The notes: generated from the letters alone by a model not told the origin. Numbered from the stretch's first letter, positions 41,068 to 51,113 are shown. The stretch: 64,000 nucleotides of DNA from Micromonospora craniellae (GCF_014764405.1 NZ_CP061725.1:3782001-3846000); one strand, 5' to 3'. Translations and numbers: made by a program.

Positions 41068-44000
41068 TCACTGTGGCGGTAGGTACGCCAGTTGGACCAG
41101 GCGCACGCCCTCCCGTCGGGTGGACAGTCGACCACGTCCGGGCGGCAGAGGACCGGGCCGGACCGCACCGACCAACGCGCCCTCCTCGGGGCTGCCCGAC
41201 ATCACCAGGCCCGAGGTGGACAGTTCGCGTAGTCGCTGCACGACCGGTTCGTACTGGCCGCGGGCGGCACCGCCGCAGCGGCGGACCAGCACCAGGTGCA
41301 ACCCGACGTCGCGGGCGTGCGGCAGATGCTCCTCCAGCGCCCGCAGCGGGTTCGCCGGCCCACTCGCCACCAGGTCGTAGTCGTCGACCAGCACGAACAG
41401 CTCCGGGCCGGTCCACCACGACCGGTCGCGCAACTGCGCCGGACCGACCTCGGGACCGGGCGTCCGGCCCTGCAGGTAGCCGGCTGCGGACTCCACCAGG
41501 TCGGCGGTGTGCGCGGCGGCGGTACCGTACCCGATCAGATGTTCGGTCTCGATCGCGCCGAGCAGGCTGCGCCGGTAGTCCACCAGGATCACCCGCGCCT
41601 GCTCCGGGGTGAACCGGGTGACGATCGACTGTGCCAGCGCGCGAAGGAACGACGACTTGCCGCACTCGGCGTCACCGTAGACCACGAAGTGCGGCTCGGT
41701 GACGAAGTCGAGCACCACCGGACGCAGGTCCGCCTCGGCGATGCCGACCGGGATGCGCAGCCCGGCGGTGGCGGCCAGGTCGAGTTCGGCGTACGGCAGC
41801 ACCGCCGGGAGCAGCCGTACCCGAGGTGCCGGTGGACCGGACCAGCCCTTGGCTGCCCGCTGCACCAGAGTGGCGGTGTCCGCGTCGGCGACCTGCGGCA
41901 GGGCGGTGAGGAAGTGCAGGCTCCCGGCGGTGACGCCGCGACCCGGGGTCCGCTCCGGCACGTCCGCCGCCGCCCGCCGGGCGACCAGCGAATCCGACGG
42001 GTCACCGAGACGCAGCTCCAGCCGCGAACCGAAGAGATCCCGGATGGCAGGCCGGAAATCCAACCAGCGCACCGCCGTGGCCACCACGTGCACGCCGTAG
42101 GAGAGGCCCCGGGTGGCGAGGTCGGTGATCAGCGGTTCCAGGTCGTCGTACTCGCCGCGCAGCGTGGTCCAGCCGTCGACGACGAGGAAGACGTCACCGA
42201 ACCGGTCGGTGTCCGGTGTGCCCTCGGCGGCCCGCTCGACACGCTGACGCCGCCAGGCCGCCATCGACTCGACACCGAGTTCGGCGAAGGCGCGTTCCCG
42301 ATCCGCCAGCAGGGTGGCCAGCTCGCCCACGGTGCGTCGGACGCCGGTCGGGTCGGCGCGACCGGTGACCCCACCGACGTGCGGCAGGTCGCGCAGCGCG
42401 GCCAAGCCGCCGCCCCCGAAGTCCAGACAGTAGACCTGCACCTCGGCGGGGGTGTGGGTGAGCGCCAGCGCGCAGATCACCGTACGCAGCGCGGTGGACT
42501 TGCCGCTCTGCGTACCGCCGACCACCGCCACGTGCCCGGCGGCACCGTCCAACGCCAACCAGAGCAGGTCGCGCCGCTGCTCGTACGGCTTGTCGACCAC
42601 CGCCACCGGCACCTGCAACGCCCCGTGCAGCTCCGGGTTGTCGGAGGTCAGCCCCCGGGCCGGGTGCACCGTCAACAGCCCGACCAGCTCGTCCAGCCCC
42701 GGCGCGCCGTCCAACGGCGGCAGCCACACCCGGTGTGCCGGCGGCCCCTGACCGGCGAGGCGCCCGATCAGCATCTCCAGCAGGGTCTCCCGGCCCGGCT
42801 CCTCGTCCTCGGTAGTGGGAGTGGCGGGCGGCTCCGGATCGGGCGTGAAGTGGGTGGAGAAGGTGAGCAGGCGGGAGCGGTCGGACCCGGGCGCGCCGGC
42901 CGTCGCGGCATGTCGACGGACCGCCCCGGAGACGTACGCGGTCTTGAAGCGCAGCAGCGGCTCGGTGCCGGATCGCAGGTATCCGTGGCCCGGTGAACGC
43001 GGCAACTCGTACGCGTCCGGCACGCCGAGTACCGTGCGCGACTCCAGCGACGAGAAGGTACGCAGACCGATCCGGTACGACAGGTGGGTGTCCAGCCCTC
43101 GCAGCCGCCCCTCCTCCAACCGCTGGCTGGCCAGCAGCAGGTGCACCCCGAGCGACCGCCCCAACCGGCCGATCTGCACGAACAGGTCGACGAAGTCGGG
43201 CTTGGCCGACAGCAACTCGGAGAACTCGTCGCAGACCAGCAGCAGCGACGGCAGCGGGGCCAGTGCGGTGCCGGCCGCCCGGGCCCGCTCGTAGTCGCGC
43301 AGGCTGGCGAAGTTGCCGGCGCGACGCAGCAGCTCCTGCCGGCGTACCAGCTCGCCGTTGATCGCGTCGACCATCCGGTCCACCAGCGGCAACGCGTCGG
43401 CCAGGTTGGTGATCACGGCGGCGGTGTGCGGCAGCCGGTCGAACGAGGCGAAGGTGGCCCCGCCCTTGAAGTCGACCAGGACGAAGTTGAGCTGCTCGGA
43501 GGAGTGCGTCGCGGCCAGCCCTACCACCAACGTCCGCAGCAGCTCGGACTTGCCGGAGCCGGTCGCGCCGATCAACAGCCCGTGCGGGCCCATGCCGTCC
43601 TGCGCCGACTCCTTCAGGTCCAGCTCGACGGCGGCGCCGTCGACACCGACGCCGATCGGCACCCGCAGCCGGTCGCGGGCCGACCGGGGGGCCCAGCCCT
43701 GCTCGGTGGTGAAGCCCTCCGGGTCACCGATGCCGAGCAACTCCGGCAGGCCCGGCTCGGCACCGGTCGCGGCGTCCGGACCACGGGCGACGGCCGGTCG
43801 CATCGGGGCCAACCGGCGAGCCACCGCCTCGGCCTCGGCGATTCCCAGCGCATCGGCCGTGCCGACCTCGACCGGACCGTCCGCCGAGTGCGAGTGCAGC
43901 CGGCCGCCCCGCAGTTCCAGCAGCAGGGCGAAGCGGTCGAGCAGGCGCGGCGGCGGGGAACTCAGGTCGATCAGGGTGACCGCGTCGATGCCGCCGTCAC

Positions 44001-45003
44001 CGGGCAGCTCGGTGGCGCCGGTCAGGTCACCGCCGTCGAGCACCACCACCAGGTGCGGACCGTCGGTGGCCGGACCGGCCGGGCTGAACCGGGACCGGCT
44101 GGCCAGCACCTCGTCGAGCAGCTTCTCCAGCTCCACCGCTGCGCTGGCGACCAGCCGTACCGGGCCGAGAGCATCGCCCCGGGACGGGTGGCCGGCGTGC
44201 GGCAGCCATTTGACCCACTCCCAGACGCCACGCCGTTCCGGCCCGGCGCAGACGGCGATCAGCAGCTCGTCCGGGGAGTGGAAGACCGCGAGCTGGGTGA
44301 GCATCGCCCGGACCAGCGACTGCGCGGCCGGTGCCCCGGCCGGGCCGGCCTGGACGAACACCCGGGCGAAGCTGCGCAGCGACACCGCCACCGGCAGGTC
44401 CGGCACCACCGAGTACGCGTCCAGGAAGCGACGCAGGGCCCCGGCGGTCATCGGCTCCAGTTCCTCCAAGGGGCGGGTGACCGGTGGAACGAGCGGAGTG
44501 GCCAGCGTCTGCGGCCCGACGGCGACCCGCACCACGGCGAAGTCGGGATCGGCGGGGCGGCGTTCCCAGACCCGGTGGCTCTCGACCGTGGACCAGAGCC
44601 GCGTCGGATCCGGGTGCCGGTAGCAGAGGCCGTTGCGCTGCCGTGCTGCGGTCTCCCGGACCTGCCGCCGCAACGTCGCCAGGTGCCGCAGGTACTCGCG
44701 CCGGGCGGCCATCATCTCGGCCTTCCCGGGGCTGCCCGAGGCGCTGCCCCACGAGGTCACCAGCATCGCCAGCGTGGAGAGGCCGAACATCCCGCCGACC
44801 ACGTACGCGTACGCGCCGCCGCCCCGGCCGAACATCATCGCCATCGCGACCGTACCGCCGAGCATCGGCAGCACCATCAGCATCTGGTGCCAGCGCCCAC
44901 CGGTGACCGCCGGGATCTCCGGCGGGGCCTGCACCGGCACCTCACCGACGGGAATCTCGGGCGCCGGACGCCGTGTCGGCCGCCGGACGACGACAGTGGA
45001 CAC
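41068..45003 (-). CDS. eccC: Type VII secretion ATPase EccC (fused EccCa-EccCb)
   Basis: 1311 residues. Two transmembrane helices lie near 45-95. Three FtsK/SpoIIIE ATPase domains follow with Walker A motifs GATGSGKSELL (about 479), GGTQSGKSTAL (about 827) and GDAECGKSSFL (about 1109), and Walker B-type LLLVCDEFSEL, DVFLVVDGW and LFVLVDDYDLV. It is the motor and substrate receptor of ESX secretion. Domain 1 keeps a clear Walker B Asp-Glu. The GTG at 45003 has GGGAGG 4 nt upstream; the frame is open for 19 more codons that look non-coding. It is divergent from eccD. Confidence 0.93.
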   Translation of the reverse strand: MSTVVVRRPTRRPAPEIPVGEVPVQAPPEIPAVTGGRWHQMLMVLPMLGGTVAMAMMFGRGGGAYAYVVGGMFGLSTLAMLVTSWGSASGSPGKAEMMAARREYLRHLATLRRQVRETAARQRNGLCYRHPDPTRLWSTVESHRVWERRPADPDFAVVRVAVGPQTLATPLVPPVTRPLEELEPMTAGALRRFLDAYSVVPDLPVAVSLRSFARVFVQAGPAGAPAAQSLVRAMLTQLAVFHSPDELLIAVCAGPERRGVWEWVKWLPHAGHPSRGDALGPVRLVASAAVELEKLLDEVLASRSRFSPAGPATDGPHLVVVLDGGDLTGATELPGDGGIDAVTLIDLSSPPPRLLDRFALLLELRGGRLHSHSADGPVEVGTADALGIAEAEAVARRLAPMRPAVARGPDAATGAEPGLPELLGIGDPEGFTTEQGWAPRSARDRLRVPIGVGVDGAAVELDLKESAQDGMGPHGLLIGATGSGKSELLRTLVVGLAATHSSEQLNFVLVDFKGGATFASFDRLPHTAAVITNLADALPLVDRMVDAINGELVRRQELLRRAGNFASLRDYERARAAGTALAPLPSLLLVCDEFSELLSAKPDFVDLFVQIGRLGRSLGVHLLLASQRLEEGRLRGLDTHLSYRIGLRTFSSLESRTVLGVPDAYELPRSPGHGYLRSGTEPLLRFKTAYVSGAVRRHAATAGAPGSDRSRLLTFSTHFTPDPEPPATPTTEDEEPGRETLLEMLIGRLAGQGPPAHRVWLPPLDGAPGLDELVGLLTVHPARGLTSDNPELHGALQVPVAVVDKPYEQRRDLLWLALDGAAGHVAVVGGTQSGKSTALRTVICALALTHTPAEVQVYCLDFGGGGLAALRDLPHVGGVTGRADPTGVRRTVGELATLLADRERAFAELGVESMAAWRRQRVERAAEGTPDTDRFGDVFLVVDGWTTLRGEYDDLEPLITDLATRGLSYGVHVVATAVRWLDFRPAIRDLFGSRLELRLGDPSDSLVARRAAADVPERTPGRGVTAGSLHFLTALPQVADADTATLVQRAAKGWSGPPAPRVRLLPAVLPYAELDLAATAGLRIPVGIAEADLRPVVLDFVTEPHFVVYGDAECGKSSFLRALAQSIVTRFTPEQARVILVDYRRSLLGAIETEHLIGYGTAAAHTADLVESAAGYLQGRTPGPEVGPAQLRDRSWWTGPELFVLVDDYDLVASGPANPLRALEEHLPHARDVGLHLVLVRRCGGAARGQYEPVVQRLRELSTSGLVMSGSPEEGALVGAVRPGPLPPGRGRLSTRREGVRLVQLAYLPPQ

Positions 45004-45103
45004 TCGACCTCCCGACAGCGCACAGTGACCCGAGCCTGGCTCATGGTAGGTAAAGTCCATCCGTCCGCGCAGCCGTCACCCCGTGCGATATGGAGATCAG
45101 TCG

Positions 45104-46498
45104 ATGACGATCGGGCTGGCCCGGATCACCGTCAGTTCGCCCCTCCGCCGGGTCGACGTGGCCCTGCCCGAGCAGGTCCCGCTCGTCGAACTGCTGCCCG
45201 AGGTGCTCCGGCACGCGGGTGTCGGGCTCGCCGACGACGGTGAGCGGCACGGCGGTTGGCTGCTCCGCCGGGCCGACGGCAGCACCCTCGCCACCGGCCA
45301 GGCGTTGCACGCCCAGGGGGTCCGTGACGGCGAGGTGCTGCACCTGGTGCCGGGCCGTGCCGAGTGGCCCGAACCGGAGTACGACGACGTGGTGGAGGCC
45401 ATCGCGGACGGCGCACGCCAGCGCGGCGCCGCCTGGTCACCCGACGCCACCCGGGTCGCCGCGCTGGCCGGTGCCGGGGTACCGCTCGGTGTCGGCCTGG
45501 TCGCCCTGCTCGCCGTCGGCCCCGGCGGGCCCGCCTGGCCGGTGGCGACCCTGGTCTCGGTCCTGCTGGTGCTCGCCGGCACGGTGTTATCCCGGGCCCG
45601 GGGCGACGGCGCGGCCGGCGCCGTCCTCGGCGGATATGCGTTGCCGTACGCCGCTGTGGCCGGTGCTCTCGCGGTCAGTTCGGGAGACCCGGTCGGGCCG
45701 CTCGGTCCGCTGCGCTGGGTCGGTGCCGAGGAGGCGCTGACCGGTGCGGTGGCACTGCTGCTGGTGTCGGTGCTCGGGCTGCTCGGCGTGGCCACCCGGC
45801 AGCGGGTCTTCGTGGCCGGCGTGGCGGTCGGCGTGTTCGGCGTTCCGACCGCACTCGGTGGCGTCCTGCTCGGCCCGGCCGGCACCACGGCCGTCCTGCT
45901 CTGCGTACTGGCCTTCGCGATCGGTGCGGTCCCGTTGCTGGCGATCCGACTGGGCCGGGTGCCGCTGCCGCCGACCACCCTGCCGACCGGTGCCACCGAC
46001 GCCCTGGATCAGCCTCGTGACCTGCCCGATCGCGGTCGGGTGTACGCGGCGGTAGCCCGCACCGAGGAGATGCTGACCGGGATGCTGATCGGGCACGCGG
46101 TGCTGGCCGCGACGGCCGGCCTGATCCTCGGTGTCACCGGCGGCCTCGCCGGCCGGCTGTTGGTCGTGATCACCTCGACGGTGTTCCTGCTGCGCGCCCG
46201 GCTCTTCGTGGCGGTACGGCACCGGGTGCCGCCGCTGCTCGCCGGGCTGGCCGGGTACGCGACCCTCGGCACGGTGCTCGCCGTCGACGCCGCGACGGAA
46301 CCGCTGGCCCTGCCGGTCGGCGGCCTGCTTGTCGGCCTCACGGTCGCGGCGGCCGGCACCGGCTACGCCCGCCGGCCGGTCTCCCCGTACGTCGGGCGGA
46401 TCGCCGACCTCACCGACACCGCTCTGGTGATCTCCGTGGTGCCGATCGCCTGCGCGGTGCTCGGACTCTACGAACGGGCCCGGGGACTGCTCGGCTGA
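45104..46498 (+). CDS. eccD: Type VII secretion membrane channel protein EccD
   Basis: 464 residues. Residues 1-85 form a ubiquitin-like domain (RITVSSPLRRVDVALPEQVP and GEVLHLVPGR). The rest is about eleven transmembrane helices, as in EccD. It builds the membrane pore of ESX systems. The ATG has GGAGA 7 nt upstream. Its start is 100 bp from the divergent eccC start; both promoters must lie there, with no strong boxes visible. Confidence 0.88.
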   Translation: MTIGLARITVSSPLRRVDVALPEQVPLVELLPEVLRHAGVGLADDGERHGGWLLRRADGSTLATGQALHAQGVRDGEVLHLVPGRAEWPEPEYDDVVEAIADGARQRGAAWSPDATRVAALAGAGVPLGVGLVALLAVGPGGPAWPVATLVSVLLVLAGTVLSRARGDGAAGAVLGGYALPYAAVAGALAVSSGDPVGPLGPLRWVGAEEALTGAVALLLVSVLGLLGVATRQRVFVAGVAVGVFGVPTALGGVLLGPAGTTAVLLCVLAFAIGAVPLLAIRLGRVPLPPTTLPTGATDALDQPRDLPDRGRVYAAVARTEEMLTGMLIGHAVLAATAGLILGVTGGLAGRLLVVITSTVFLLRARLFVAVRHRVPPLLAGLAGYATLGTVLAVDAATEPLALPVGGLLVGLTVAAAGTGYARRPVSPYVGRIADLTDTALVISVVPIACAVLGLYERARGLLG

Positions 46499-46528
46499 GC
46501 GGTCCGGCGGGCCCGTCGCGAGGTCGGT

Positions 46529-47035
46529 TCAGTGCGTGGACTCGCCGCGCTCCTCGGCGTCCTTGGCCCGCCGATAGGAGGCCAGGATCTCGGTCTCGGC
46601 CTCGGTACGCCCCACCCAGGTCGCGCCCTCGACCGACTTGCCCGGCTCCAGATCCTTGTAGACCTCGAAGAAGTGCTGGATCTCCAGCCGGTCGAACTCA
46701 CCCAGGTGGTGGATGTCGCGCAGGTGCTCCTGCCGGGGGTCCTCGTACGGCACGCAGAGGACCTTGTCGTCGCCGCCCTTCTCGTCCGTCATCCGGAACA
46801 TGCCGATGGTGCGGCACCGGATCAGGCAGCCGGGGAAGGTGGGCTCGGGCACCAGCACGAGGGCGTCCAGGGGATCGCCGTCCGCACCCAGGGTGCCCTC
46901 GATGAAGCCGTAGTCGGCCGGGTACTGGGTGGAGGTGAAGAGCGTGCGGTCCAGCCGGATCCGGCCGGTCACGTGGTCCACCTCGTACTTGTTGCGGTGA
47001 CCCTTGGGGATCTCAACCGTGACGTCGAAATCCAT
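46529..47035 (-). CDS. ppa: Inorganic pyrophosphatase
   Basis: 168 residues, family I. It has VTVEIPKGHRNKYEVDH, PADYGFIEGTLGADGDPLDALV with the metal-binding Asp cluster, and VPYEDPRQEHLRDIHH. It hydrolyses pyrophosphate to phosphate in the cytoplasm, pulling biosynthetic reactions forward. The ATG at 47035 is preceded by GAGGGAG 7 nt upstream. It is divergent from dacB as in mycobacteria (Rv3628/Rv3627c). Confidence 0.95.
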   Translation of the reverse strand: MDFDVTVEIPKGHRNKYEVDHVTGRIRLDRTLFTSTQYPADYGFIEGTLGADGDPLDALVLVPEPTFPGCLIRCRTIGMFRMTDEKGGDDKVLCVPYEDPRQEHLRDIHHLGEFDRLEIQHFFEVYKDLEPGKSVEGATWVGRTEAETEILASYRRAKDAEERGESTH

Positions 47036-47131
47036 TCGCACGCTCCCTCGTTCGCCCACGCTGGCTTGACGGAACCGGCGACCAGCCCGGACAGGCGAAT
47101 GCTCACCCACCGAGTCCGGCCGCCGCATAGT

Positions 47132-47144
47132 CTTCGGACCGAAG
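47132..47144. promoter_or_regulatory. Inverted repeat in the ppa-dacB divergent region
   Basis: CTTCGG-A-CCGAAG is a perfect 6-1-6 palindrome halfway between the two starts, overlapping a TAGTCT box (47128-47133) on the plus strand. It could be an operator; no regulator can be named. Confidence 0.3.
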
Positions 47145-47186
47145 TAGTGTCACCCAGACCGGTTTCCGGTGGGGGAGGAGGGGGTC

Positions 47187-48959
47187 GTGGGGAGGGAAGA
47201 TTCACACTACCGTCCGGAGGATGCCGCCGAAGGTGGTCCCGACAAACCGTCGACCACGACGGCGACCGGGCGGGTAGTGGTGCCCGGAGCGAACCTGCTC
47301 CGGACACCGTCACCGACACCCGAGGACCCCGCTCCGACGAGCCCGGCACCCGCTCCCACCCCGCCGTCCTCCGGCACTGCCTCCGTGCCGCCCGGCGCCG
47401 CTTCCGCGCCACCCGTGCCTCCCGTGCCGCCCGGCGCCGCGTCCGGTCCACCGGCGGACCCGGGCGCGGCGCCACCGGCCCCGCCCGGGGACACTGCCGC
47501 GCCGGCCGACCAGGGGACACCGCCCACGCCGCCGTCCGCCCTGCGGCGCCGACTGCCGCTGGTGCTCGCCGCCGTGCTGGCGCTCGTGCTGGTCGGGGTG
47601 GGCGTGGCCGTGGTACGCCCCGGACCGGTCGGCCAGTGGCTGGGCGACGACCCCGACGGGTCGACGGTCGCCGAGTCGCCGGAGCCCGCGCCGGTCGCGG
47701 TACTGGCCGCAGCCGACATCGGAGCGCCCGTGCCCAGCCCCGAGGGGATGCGTACGGTGCTCGACCCGCTGATCGGCGACGCCGCGCTCGGCGACCGGGT
47801 CAACCTGGCCGTGGCCGACGCCCTGACCGGGCAGCTGCTCTTCGACCGGGGCGGCGGCGAGGGCACCGTGCCGGCCTCGGTGACGAAGCTGCTGACCGCG
47901 GTGACCGTGCTGACCGCCCGTGGCCCCGGCTACCGGATCCCGACCCGGGTGGTGGCCGGCGCGGAGCCCGGTGAGGTGGTCATCGTCGGTGGCGGGGACG
48001 CGACCCTGTCCTCCGGTGCCAAGGGCTTCTACCCCGGCGCCGCCAGCCTGGAGAGCCTCGCCGAGCAGGTGCGTACCGCCCTGGGCGGCACCCCGCCGAC
48101 CCGCGTCGTGGTCGACTCCTCGCTGTTCTCCGGGCCGGTCTACGGGCCGGGTTGGGACGACGACATCCCCACCGGCGGCTACGGCGGCGCGATCACCGCG
48201 CTGATGCTCGACGGTGCCCGCAAGGACCCCAAGGCAGGGCGGGGCTGGGCCGAGCGGGTACCCGAGCCGGACCTGACCGCCGGACGGGCCTTCGCCAGGC
48301 TGCTCGGCGTACCGGCCGGTGCGGTGCGCAAGGGCACCGCACCGGTGGCGCCGGCCGGGGCCACCGGCGGCACCGAACCCGGTATCGAGTTGGGCGTGGT
48401 GCACTCGCCACCGCTGATCCGCCTGGTCGACGTGATGATCAGCGAGAGCGACAACATCGTCGCCGAGGCGTTGGCCCGTCAGGTCGCGCTGGCCCGAGGC
48501 CAGCCCGCCTCGTTCGCCGGTGCCGCCACGGCGATGGCCGAGGTGGTGCCCGAGCTGGGCCTGCCGGTCGACGGGTTGACCCTCGCCGACGGCAGCGGGC
48601 TGTCCCGGAACAACCTGATCAGCCCCGCGCTGCTGACCGAACTGCTGGCCCTCGCGGCCGGCCCGGACCGGCCCGAACTCGGCGGCATCTTCGGTGGGCT
48701 GCCGGTCGGCGGCTGGTCCGGCACGCTGCGCGACCGCTACGGTTCGGCACCTGGCACAGCCGCCGGTGCGGGCGTGGTCCGCGCCAAGACGGGCACGCTG
48801 ACCCGGGTGCACGCCATCGCGGGCGTGGTGACCACCGCCGAGGGGCGGCTGCTCACCTTCGCCGTGCTCACCGACCAGGTGCCGCCGGACGGGATGGAAC
48901 CCGCCCGGGTGGCGCTGGACCGGATCGCTGCGGCGCTGGCCACCTGCGGCTGCCCCTGA
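47187..48959 (+). CDS. dacB: D-alanyl-D-alanine carboxypeptidase/endopeptidase (PBP4/DacB type)
   Basis: 590 residues. The first 115 residues are a Pro/Ala-rich cytoplasmic tail, then a membrane helix (about 118-142). The S13 peptidase has SVTK (nucleophile Ser and Lys), SDN in MISESDNIVAEAL and KTGT in VRAKTGTLTRVHA. It trims cell-wall peptides outside the membrane. The GTG at 47187 follows GGAGGAGGGG; a GTG at 47169 adds six residues. It has the same neighbours as mycobacterial Rv3627c. The Pro-rich tail is longer than in the mycobacterial protein as I remember it. Confidence 0.9.
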   Translation: MGREDSHYRPEDAAEGGPDKPSTTTATGRVVVPGANLLRTPSPTPEDPAPTSPAPAPTPPSSGTASVPPGAASAPPVPPVPPGAASGPPADPGAAPPAPPGDTAAPADQGTPPTPPSALRRRLPLVLAAVLALVLVGVGVAVVRPGPVGQWLGDDPDGSTVAESPEPAPVAVLAAADIGAPVPSPEGMRTVLDPLIGDAALGDRVNLAVADALTGQLLFDRGGGEGTVPASVTKLLTAVTVLTARGPGYRIPTRVVAGAEPGEVVIVGGGDATLSSGAKGFYPGAASLESLAEQVRTALGGTPPTRVVVDSSLFSGPVYGPGWDDDIPTGGYGGAITALMLDGARKDPKAGRGWAERVPEPDLTAGRAFARLLGVPAGAVRKGTAPVAPAGATGGTEPGIELGVVHSPPLIRLVDVMISESDNIVAEALARQVALARGQPASFAGAATAMAEVVPELGLPVDGLTLADGSGLSRNNLISPALLTELLALAAGPDRPELGGIFGGLPVGGWSGTLRDRYGSAPGTAAGAGVVRAKTGTLTRVHAIAGVVTTAEGRLLTFAVLTDQVPPDGMEPARVALDRIAAALATCGCP

Positions 48960-49012
48960 CCGGAGAACGCCGGTGCACCGGCGCGATCCGGGGACGGGTG
49001 TCGCGGCGCGGG

Positions 49013-49018
49013 TACGGT
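49013..49018 (+). promoter_or_regulatory. TANNNT -10 box for the zinc metalloprotease
   Basis: TACGGT ends 7 nt before the ATG at 49026; no ribosome binding site is present. Confidence 0.5.
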
Positions 49019-49025
49019 GGGTGGC

Positions 49026-50093
49026 ATGGCGCAGTTCGTGGACTGGGATCTGGCCGCCGCTACCGCGGGGGCGCTGGGCAAGTCGGGCCCCCGGGTGTCG
49101 TACTCCGAGGCCACCGAGGTGGTCTCGGACCTGCGCCGGTTGACCGACGAGGCGGCCGGGCACGTCGCCGACTACACCGGGTTGACGTCGCAGGTGGCCC
49201 ACCCGCCGGTGCGGGTGGTCGACCGGCGCGACTGGGCGGCGGCCAACATCGCCGGCCTGCGTGAGGTCATCACCCCGCTGGTCGGCCGGCTCGCCGAGGA
49301 CAAGCAGCCCGGCGCGTTCACCGAGGCGATCGGGTCGCGGGTCACCGGAGTCCAGGCGGGAACCGTGCTGGCGTACCTGTCCGGTCGGGTGCTCGGTCAG
49401 TACGAGGTCTTCTCCGCCGACCCGGGTCAACTGCTGCTCGTCGCGCCGAATATCGTCGAGGTGGAGCGGAAGCTGGGCGCCGAGCCCCGTGACTTCCGGC
49501 TCTGGGTCTGTCTGCACGAGGTGACCCACCGGACGCAGTTCACCGCCGTGCCGTGGATGCGGGCGTACTTCCTGGGCGAGGTGCAGGCATTCGTGGACGC
49601 CTCGCAGGGGGGCGAACACCTGATCGAGCGGCTGCGCCGGGGCGTGGGCACCCTGGCCGACGTGGTCCGCAACCCGGAGAGCCGGGCCAGCGTGCTGGAC
49701 ATCGTGCAGACCCCGGGGCAGCGCGCCGTGCTGGACCGGCTGACCGCGCTGATGACACTGCTCGAAGGGCACGCCGAGTTCGTGATGGACGGCGTCGGGC
49801 CGCAGGTCATCCCCAGCGTCGAGCGGATCCGGGCCGGGTTCGACCGGCGCCGGGCGGCCGGCAACCCGGTGGAGAAAGCGGTCCGCCGCCTGATCGGCAT
49901 CGACGTCAAGCTGCGGCAGTACGCGGAGGGCCGCAAGTTCGTCCACGCGGTGGTGGACCGGGTCGGCATGGCCGGCTTCAACCGGATCTTCGAGTCGCCG
50001 CTGACCCTGCCCCGCCTCTCCGAGCTGCGCGAACCGGACGCCTGGGTGGCCCGGGTGCACGGTCCGGTCGGCCCGAAGCCTCCCGCCGACTGA
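49026..50093 (+). CDS. Zinc-dependent metalloprotease (DUF2342 family)
   Basis: 355 residues. LWVCLHEVTHRTQFTAVPW contains the HEXXH site at about 164-168, and LLEGHAEFVMD farther on supplies further His and Glu. The family is DUF2342, sometimes labelled 'coenzyme F420 biosynthesis associated' because of genomic context; its substrate is unknown. It is cytoplasmic by sequence. It corresponds to mycobacterial Rv3626c, between dacB and tilS, and tilS follows after 2 bp. Confidence 0.88.
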   Translation: MAQFVDWDLAAATAGALGKSGPRVSYSEATEVVSDLRRLTDEAAGHVADYTGLTSQVAHPPVRVVDRRDWAAANIAGLREVITPLVGRLAEDKQPGAFTEAIGSRVTGVQAGTVLAYLSGRVLGQYEVFSADPGQLLLVAPNIVEVERKLGAEPRDFRLWVCLHEVTHRTQFTAVPWMRAYFLGEVQAFVDASQGGEHLIERLRRGVGTLADVVRNPESRASVLDIVQTPGQRAVLDRLTALMTLLEGHAEFVMDGVGPQVIPSVERIRAGFDRRRAAGNPVEKAVRRLIGIDVKLRQYAEGRKFVHAVVDRVGMAGFNRIFESPLTLPRLSELREPDAWVARVHGPVGPKPPAD

Positions 50094-50095
50094 GC

Positions 50096-51109
50096 ATGGC
50101 CCCACTCGCCCTGCCGATCGCCGCGATTCGGGTCGCGGTCCGTCGCGCGCTGGCCGACCTGACGGAGTCCGGGCCGGTGCTGGTGGCCTGCTCGGGCGGT
50201 GCCGACTCGCTCGCCCTGGCCGCCATCACCGCGTTCGTGGCGTCTCGGATGGGTCGGGCCGCCGGACTGGTCACCGTCGATCATGGGTTGCAGCCCGGGT
50301 CCGCCGAGCGGGCCGAAGCGGTCGCGGACTGGGCACGGCAGAGCGGGCTGGCGCCGGTGGAGGTGGTCCGGGTGGAGGTCGCCGGCCGGCCGGGCGGCCC
50401 GGAGGCCGCTGCCCGCCAGGCGCGCTACCAGGCACTGGTCGAGGTGGCCGGCCGGCACCGGGCGGCGGCGGTGCTGACCGGGCACACCCGGGACGACCAG
50501 GCGGAGACGGTCCTACTCGCGCTGGCCCGAGGTGCCGGCCCGCGCGGGCTGGCCGGGATGCCGGCGTACCGGGAACTGGCCGGGATGCCGCTGCTCCGGC
50601 CGCTGCTGGAGACCGGTCGGGAGCAGACCCGGGCGGCGTGTGCGGCGCTGGGCCTGACGCCGTGGGAGGACCCGCACAATATCGATCCGGTGTACGCCCG
50701 GTCCCGGGTCCGGGCTGACGTGCTGCCCGCGCTGGTCGGGGCGCTCGGCCCGGCGGTGGTGGACAACCTGGCCCGGACCGCCCGGCTGGTCGCGGCGGAC
50801 AACGCGGTGCTGGACGGGCTGGCCGTCGAGGCGCTGACCGCCGCCCGGCACCCCGACGGCGGGCTGGCCGTCAAGGCGCTGGCCGACCTCGCTCCCGCGC
50901 TGCGGAGCCGGGTGCTGCGGGCCTGGGCACACGAGGCGGGCGCGTCGCCAGCCGCCCTGTCGCACCGGCACGTCGCCGCGCTGGACACGCTGGTCACCGA
51001 TTGGCGTGGGCAGGGTGCGGCGTACCTGCCCGGTGGCCTGCGGGTACGGCGACACCGCGACCGCCTGCTGCCGACCGGCCCGCCGCCTCCCCGACCGACG
51101 ACGAGGTAG
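50096..51109 (+). CDS. tilS: tRNA(Ile)-lysidine synthetase
   Basis: 337 residues with the PP-loop SGGADS at 33-38, LVTVDHGLQPGS and the GHTRDDQAETVLL segment. It converts the wobble cytidine of tRNA-Ile(CAU) to lysidine using ATP and is normally essential. It has only a short C-terminal part, as usual in actinomycetes. The ATG lies 2 bp after the protease stop, so the two are co-translated. Confidence 0.92.
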   Translation: MAPLALPIAAIRVAVRRALADLTESGPVLVACSGGADSLALAAITAFVASRMGRAAGLVTVDHGLQPGSAERAEAVADWARQSGLAPVEVVRVEVAGRPGGPEAAARQARYQALVEVAGRHRAAAVLTGHTRDDQAETVLLALARGAGPRGLAGMPAYRELAGMPLLRPLLETGREQTRAACAALGLTPWEDPHNIDPVYARSRVRADVLPALVGALGPAVVDNLARTARLVAADNAVLDGLAVEALTAARHPDGGLAVKALADLAPALRSRVLRAWAHEAGASPAALSHRHVAALDTLVTDWRGQGAAYLPGGLRVRRHRDRLLPTGPPPPRPTTR

Positions 51110-51113
51110 ACAC

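Noticed and set aside
38885..46528. WXG100 (EsxA/EsxB) genes beside eccC/eccD
   Set aside because: No 90-110-codon frame with a W-X-G motif is present on either strand in this stretch.
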